Origin: Carettochelys insculpta
Lineage: Eukaryota; Chordata; Testudines; Carettochelyidae
Assembly: GCF_033958435.1 (NCBI RefSeq)
Contig: NC_134137.1
Coordinates: 250,402,501-250,466,500, forward strand
Length of the DNA: 64,000 nucleotides
Direction of reading: 5' to 3'
Shown here: one piece after another, positions 59,440 to 64,000 of the stretch
How positions within the stretch are numbered: position 1 is the stretch's first letter
Layout: each line of letters starts with the position of its first letter
The notes under the pieces: model-generated
Databases searched by the model: none
What the model saw: the letters and a program-made list of their open reading frames with translations, nothing else
Told to the model about the DNA's origin: nothing
Translations under genes and position numbers: made by a program

Positions 59440-60117
59440 GCTGATGACACTAGTTAAAAAAATGTGTTAGCTAAATTTGTGACTAAATTTCTTATGGAAT
59501 AATTGCAGGTTTTCTGCTCCAAGGTTTTACCCACATTCTGCCATATATTTCATGTTATGGAAGTCTAAGATGATGACCCAATATACCTTGTTAAATTTAA
59601 AAACTCTTTCATTACAGATTTGACATATGGCAAAAAAAGATAGCAATGTGACGTTACTAAAGATAGCTATAGCACTTGGCCCGAGGTTTAAGAATCTGAA
59701 GTGCCTTCCAAAATCAGTGAGGGACTAGGTGTGGCACATGCTGTCAGAAGTCTTAGAAGAGCAATACACTGATTCAGAAATTACAGCACCCAAAACCACC
59801 AAAAGGAAAATCAGCCTTCTATTGGTGTCAACTGATTCATATGATGAAATTGACTATGCATTAGTCTGCACGGCTTTGGTTTGTTATTGAACAAAACCTG
59901 TCATCAGTATGGAAGCATGTCCACTAGAATTGTGGTTGAGGCATGAAAGGCATAAACATGTTTAGCACATCCAACACATAAATGCCTTGCAATGCTGGGT
60001 AAAACAGTGCTAGGACATTCACGTGACATTCTAAATAATTAGTTGGCAGCATCAGCTCTAGTAAACATACACCAACTTGTCTTCCTTGGCAATTGGCTGA
60101 ATGAGAAGCAGAACTAA
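59440..60117 (+). pseudogene. hAT transposase 3' coding region, fossil
   Basis: Readable pieces in order: KIAIALGPRFKNLKCLPK at about 59660-59715, which is the LDPRFK motif of hAT transposases with the aspartate changed to glycine; PLELWLRHERH at about 59930; and VNIHQLVFLGNWLNEKQN then a stop at 60061-60117, which is the end of the C-terminal dimerisation (hATC) domain. Frames shift between pieces and the region between the second and third is damaged. It cannot make an active enzyme. Confidence 0.75.
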
Positions 60118-60482
60118 GTGGATTTGTGGTCCCTAAAGTTTTACCTTATGCGGCTTTGAATGCAGTTACGTAACAAAAATAATCTCCATTTGTAAGTCAC
60201 ACTTTCATGATAAAGAGATTGCACTACAGTGCTTGTATTATTTTACAGTGCAAGTATTTTTAATAAAAATCAGAATGAGCACAGTAATTTTTGTATTCTG
60301 TTTTATAATTGCAATCAATATATTTGAAAATGTAGAAAATATCCAAAATATTTTAAAAACTGGTCTATTATTGTGAAAGAGTACAATGAAAACTGTAATT
60401 AATTTTTTTTTAATTGCTTGACAGCCCTAATTTTATTTTTTAAAGAAATGTCCTCTAGGATCCTATGCCAGGTATATACACT

Positions 60483-60673
60483 CTAGGGATGTTAATGTTA
60501 ACTGGTTAACTAGTAACTCTCACGTTAAATGGATGAAGATTTCTGGTTACTGTTAACAAGTGTGGGCTGGAGCAGCTCCCTGCCCACCACAGCAGGCTGC
60601 TCCCCATCTGTGGCAGGCCGCACTCTCCCTGATTAATCAGTTAACCAATTAAATGAGATTTTACATCCATAAC
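60483..60673. mobile_element. Small DNA element with AGGGATGTTAA ends
   Basis: CTAGGGATGTTAATGTTAAC on the left is matched inverted by TTTTACATCCATAAC on the right. GGTTAACTAG and CAGTTAACC words pair inside. About 190 bp. Confidence 0.55.
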
Positions 60674-60679
60674 ACATTC

Positions 60680-62312
60680 TCTATTACATTCTATAGTACA
60701 GTTAAAACACCTAGGGAAAAGTTATTACAATTTTAGAGCACTCTTCTGTAATTAACTTTCTTGTATTAAATCTGTTAACCACCAATGAGGGGGTTATTTC
60801 TTCCAATTTAAGATTAAATTTCTACAGTCAGTGGTATAGGATCACAATATTATGCAGCTATCAGAATAGCAGAAATTTGAGTTGTTGCAGAAGACTTTTG
60901 TATTGGCTAGTTTGGATGAGCAGCTTGGAGTTTTTTCACGCTACCCAACAAAGATAAATGTTGGTGAAGATTTTCAGGTGATAGATTTTAAACATACTTA
61001 GTAGGGGGGCAGGGCATCCCTTAAATACCTTGTAAAACCAAACTGTGGGTGGCATGGTATGTGTGCACCATGTCTGCAGATATGTGGCAAGCATATAGAT
61101 GGTTCTTAAAGAATGCTAGAGAGAATGAACCAGAGCAGGAAAAATAAAAAACTTACTGATTTTTTTCTTCCACAAACAAAACCCAATCAGAAACTCTATG
61201 GTGATGTGGCAAAGATTATTTAACTTTCTGTTTCATTTCCAGGGTCTGGCTGGACCAAGAATGCCAAAACACAGTGGTCACCACTAAGTCACTGTTTACT
61301 CAGTTACCAAACAGGAGGTACTGAGCAGGGATGCTGAAAACCAAACCAAAATGTAAAATGAAACTTCTGTCAAGTTTCAGTTTTTAAAATAATATAACAT
61401 TTTCACAGAAGATTCCCAACATTTCTTTCTTTCACAGTTCTAGCAGGGAGAGGTGGCAGCCATTTCCGATTTACAATACAATAGAAGCAGATGCTGTGGT
61501 TATTCAGATATCAGCACATGGTAACTACTGGAAAATACCGTATTTTTAACGGCCATCACTGTGCTAAGAGAAATACAGCACTTGTGATATTTCTAGACCT
61601 GTCTCTGAGTAAGATCTAGAAAACCCAAAGAGCCTGTTTCTCAAAATGTGCCCTGTTTTGTACAGTCCAAAAGTTTATGTAATTTGGAGAAGGTTCAATT
61701 AAACAGTCAAACCTCTGGTTATTTAGATGAAGCAACTCTGCCTAAATTTTGCGGTGGTAATCATGACCAATTAAAGAAGGCCTGTGTAAAGGAAATGGAT
61801 GCCTATATGGTTATGCTTTCCATTAGCCACCTTGACTGTGCCAATTTTAACTATCACCTTTTATTAAATATTAAAATTGGCTTCTCTAATAATCAATGAA
61901 AGTTAAAAACCCAGCCAGGTTGTATAGTAAGTAAAGCATGATTGAATGCCACAGCCTCAGTTGCTGCTAGACTAGGTTTCCATGACAACAGACAACTAAC
62001 CCATCCATTGACCAAACTAGCATGGGTTCATGACTGACTAGAAAACGGCTGTCTTGTCTCACACTTTGAGAGGAGGTTTCAATGGATTTAAGTAGCCAAA
62101 CCAATCATCCCCCAGAGGAACATAGATTGGGATAAATGGTTCCTGCTATAACTTCTCAATTTTTGTCTTTTTCTAGAAGAACAAAGTTGTGTCCTGAAAT
62201 TTGGAAGGCCCATCACTGAGAAGCCAATGCTTATATAGACTTGCACAAATGATTCATACATAGCAACAAGGAGGATCCTGTGTTGTGGCCTGGAAGAATG
62301 AAGCCGGGTGGG
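60680..62312. other. No gene seen
   Basis: No exon recognised. The 83-residue open frame at 61648-61899 has no resemblance I know and no splice or promoter context. Confidence 0.45.
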
Positions 62313-63125
62313 ATAGTAACAGAGAGGTAGCCGTGCTTGTCTGTACTCCAACAAAACAAAGCAGCAGAAATGTAGCACTTCAAACACTAACAAAATGATT
62401 TATTCAGTGATGAGCTTTCGTGGGACAGACTCACTTCATCAGATGAATTTCATTTCCAATACAGATTGACATTTATAAGTACAGAGGACCAAAAAAAAAA
62501 ATTCAATAAAAGCAGACAAATCAAATAGAGTAGAAGGAAGGGGATGAGGGTGGGTAGATATTAATTGTCCTGTCTGAGATAATTATGAGCATCAAAGGAA
62601 GGGAAGCAGTCCTTGTAATGCGTGAGGTAATTAATGTCTCTGTTCATACCACATGTTAATGTGTTGAATTTGAATATGTACTCTAACTCACAAATCTCTC
62701 ACTCTAGTCTGTTGTTAGATTCTTATTGTTCCAGGACACAAATTCTCAGGTCTTTAACAGAATGGCCCACTCCACCGAAGTGTTCACTGACCAGCTTATG
62801 TGCATTGAGTTTCTTGATGTCTGCTCTGTGTCCATTTATTCTTTCGTGAAGGCTTTGCCCAGTCTGTCCAATGTACATAGTGTCAGGGCATTGTTGGCAC
62901 ATAATAACATGTATAATGCTGCTGGAAGTGCACGAGAATGTGCCTTTGATCTTGTAACTAACATGTGATGGTGATGGTATTCCCAGAATAAATATGTGGA
63001 CAAAGTAGGCAGAGGGGGTATTTTGCAATGAAAAGTTCCAGGATTAGTATTACTGTGGTGTAGCCTGTGATTGCTGGTGAGAATCTTTCTCAGGTTAGGA
63101 GGTTGTCTATAGGAAAGGACAGGCT
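62313..63125 (-). mobile_element. Penelope-like element with GIY-YIG remnant
   Basis: The plus-strand left end GATAGTAACAGAGAGGTAGC followed by GTAGCACTTCAAACACTAAC and GATGAGCTTTCGTGGGACAG is the same terminus found in the many short copies. Moving upstream on the minus strand, it leads into the GIY-YIG endonuclease and a linker up to about 63125. No reverse transcriptase part is visible, so the copy is 5' truncated. It ties the short elements of this window to the Penelope class. Confidence 0.85.
62561..63028 (-). pseudogene. Penelope GIY-YIG endonuclease, damaged
   Basis: The minus strand reads IIHVIMCQQCPDTMYIGQTG then QSLHERINGHRADIKKL, HFGGVGHSVKDLRICVLEQ. YIGQTG and the R...H spacing are the GIY-YIG core of Penelope-like elements, with two cysteines just before it. 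The frame is stopped by TAA at 62723, continues in the same frame with a second stop, and then runs EYIFKFNTLTCGMNRDINYL to a natural-looking end at 62561. The distance of 54 codons from the first stop to the end shows the original protein extended further. Inactive. Confidence 0.85.
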
Positions 63126-64000
63126 TGTCACCAGATTACTATGGTTTGCTCTTATAAATTTGTACTATCTTATAATGGACAGACATTGTACAGCTAATGA
63201 CCCTTGTGTAGGAGATCTTAAGGGTGTAACGTAGGATTTAGATATAAATAGCTTTATTAGCAAGGAGGGTGGAAATTATTATAAGATGGCTTATATTGCA
63301 ACTAACATCACTGACTCAGTTAGCCTCAAACAATCAGCAAGACAATTTTAAGGCCATTTTGTACTTTGCATTGCTTTATAGTATATTAAAGTCCTTTTCA
63401 CTGGCACACTCCAGTAAAATAACAATGTTTATACTTTTACGACCCATTTTGCCTGAAGATCTCAAAACACCTTACCAACAATTAAAGTATAAAATACTCC
63501 TGTGAATTCAAGAGTATCATTGTATGAATTTTGAAGCTGGAAGATCTGTTCCTCACCCCCCTTTTAGTGACACTTTGCACTATCCTAGAAGCACGAATAG
63601 ACTTGGAGCTGCACTACATTCACTGGGAACTGTGGGTGCTGGAGTGGTGCAGTGACCTTACAGAGAGCCAAGTGACAGGTGCTTGTCTCCACATCCTGTA
63701 GCTCAAAGGTGACCCATGCTCCTCTCAGGGGCAGCTGATGATTGAGCTTTGACAGACAGACATAGATTAAAGGCTAGATGCCTAATTTTCAGACGTGCAG
63801 AGCACCTCAATTCCAGCTGAGTCCAGCAGGAGCTGCTGGTGCTCAGACACTTTGCAAATCAGGACACTTATTTAGTTGCTTAAATACCAATTTCAGCAGT
63901 TAAGTTGGACAACGAAAACCACAAAGAACCAGTGGCAGAGACAAGAATAAATGCCCTAATTCCAGAGTCAGTCACCTGCTTTAAGTACTAGAAATACGTC
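63126..64000. other. No gene seen
   Basis: Unique-looking sequence. Near 63455-63490 a word like GATCTCAAAACACCTTACC may be a trace of an old SINE. The stretch 63780-63900 has words of an old dispersed repeat (CACTTTGCAAATCAGGACAC). Confidence 0.4.

Larger units (their letters stand above)
58920..60433 (+). mobile_element. hAT transposon fossil, interrupted by a hAT MITE
   Basis: The 3' end reads TTGCTTGACAGCCCTAA, a hAT-like end (inverted, TTAGGGCTGTCAAGCAA). The body contains transposase remnants (see the pseudogene entry). I remember this as an abundant repeat of turtles and crocodilians. The left limit is uncertain. A 333 bp MITE has inserted at 59096-59428. Confidence 0.65.
44145..64000 (-). 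other. SSPN: Probable SSPN intron 1; exon 1 not found
   Basis: SSPN has three coding exons in mammals, and the first, encoding the N-terminus and first membrane segment, should lie at higher coordinates here. I did not see a plausible minus-strand exon ending in phase 0 at a GT donor. Exon 1 is often GC-rich and could be beyond 64000. If so, this whole stretch is intronic. Confidence 0.5.

Noticed and set aside
61648..61899. 83-codon open frame as a small gene
   Set aside because: No similarity, no splice sites, no promoter signal; chance frames of this size are expected in 64 kb.
1..64000. CRISPR arrays, operons, prophage, rRNA or intact tRNA genes
   Set aside because: None present; repeats are dispersed transposons and the gene structure is eukaryotic.

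Overview
This is vertebrate nuclear DNA, almost certainly from a cryptodiran turtle. It has no dense coding, two spliced exons of one recognisable gene, and a heavy load of dispersed repeats. Three things point to the host: a tRNA-derived SINE with a CR1-type tail (about 41.14-41.35 kb) of the turtle Cry type, many Penelope-like element (PLE) ends, and many non-autonomous DNA transposons with GGCTAYGTCTACAC-type ends. A softshell turtle is plausible from my memory of such elements, but the window alone cannot prove it.

The only host gene I can support is sarcospan (SSPN), on the minus strand. Exon 3 (38114-38479) encodes the last two membrane segments and the C-terminus. Exon 2 (44058-44144) encodes the second membrane segment. 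Both have clean AG/GT splice sites and both junctions are in phase 0. Exon 1 was not found and should lie at higher coordinates, either undetected in 44.1-64 kb or beyond the window. The 38 kb downstream of SSPN holds no gene I can recognise.

Repeat layout. 0.9-4.0 kb: a decayed RTE-type LINE (minus strand) with a nested PLE end. 5.8-7.2 kb: GC-rich DNA with hAT-like ends and a degenerate minisatellite. 9.25-9.96, 37.15-37.86 and 44.40-45.11 kb: three copies of a young 710 bp CpG-rich DNA transposon; the last two are inverted and bracket SSPN exons 2 and 3. 12.66-13.40, 30.11-30.48, 36.50-36.79, 45.64-45.80 and 54.40-54.78 kb: inverted PLE dimers, four of them with a single target-site duplication. 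20.47-20.90 and 58.29-58.72 kb: foldback elements about 435 bp long. 27.4, 39.7 and 40.6 kb: a 424-430 bp family. 46.4-48.4 kb: a second decayed LINE. 58.9-60.4 kb: a hAT transposase fossil with a hAT MITE inside it. 62.3-63.1 kb: a PLE remnant that still shows the GIY-YIG endonuclease and explains the many short PLE ends.

The most interesting structures are the uniform inverted PLE dimers, the set of dissimilar DNA elements that share one terminal motif and 3 bp duplications, and the inverted repeats around the SSPN exons. I see no bacterial-type system, CRISPR array, rRNA or intact tRNA gene.
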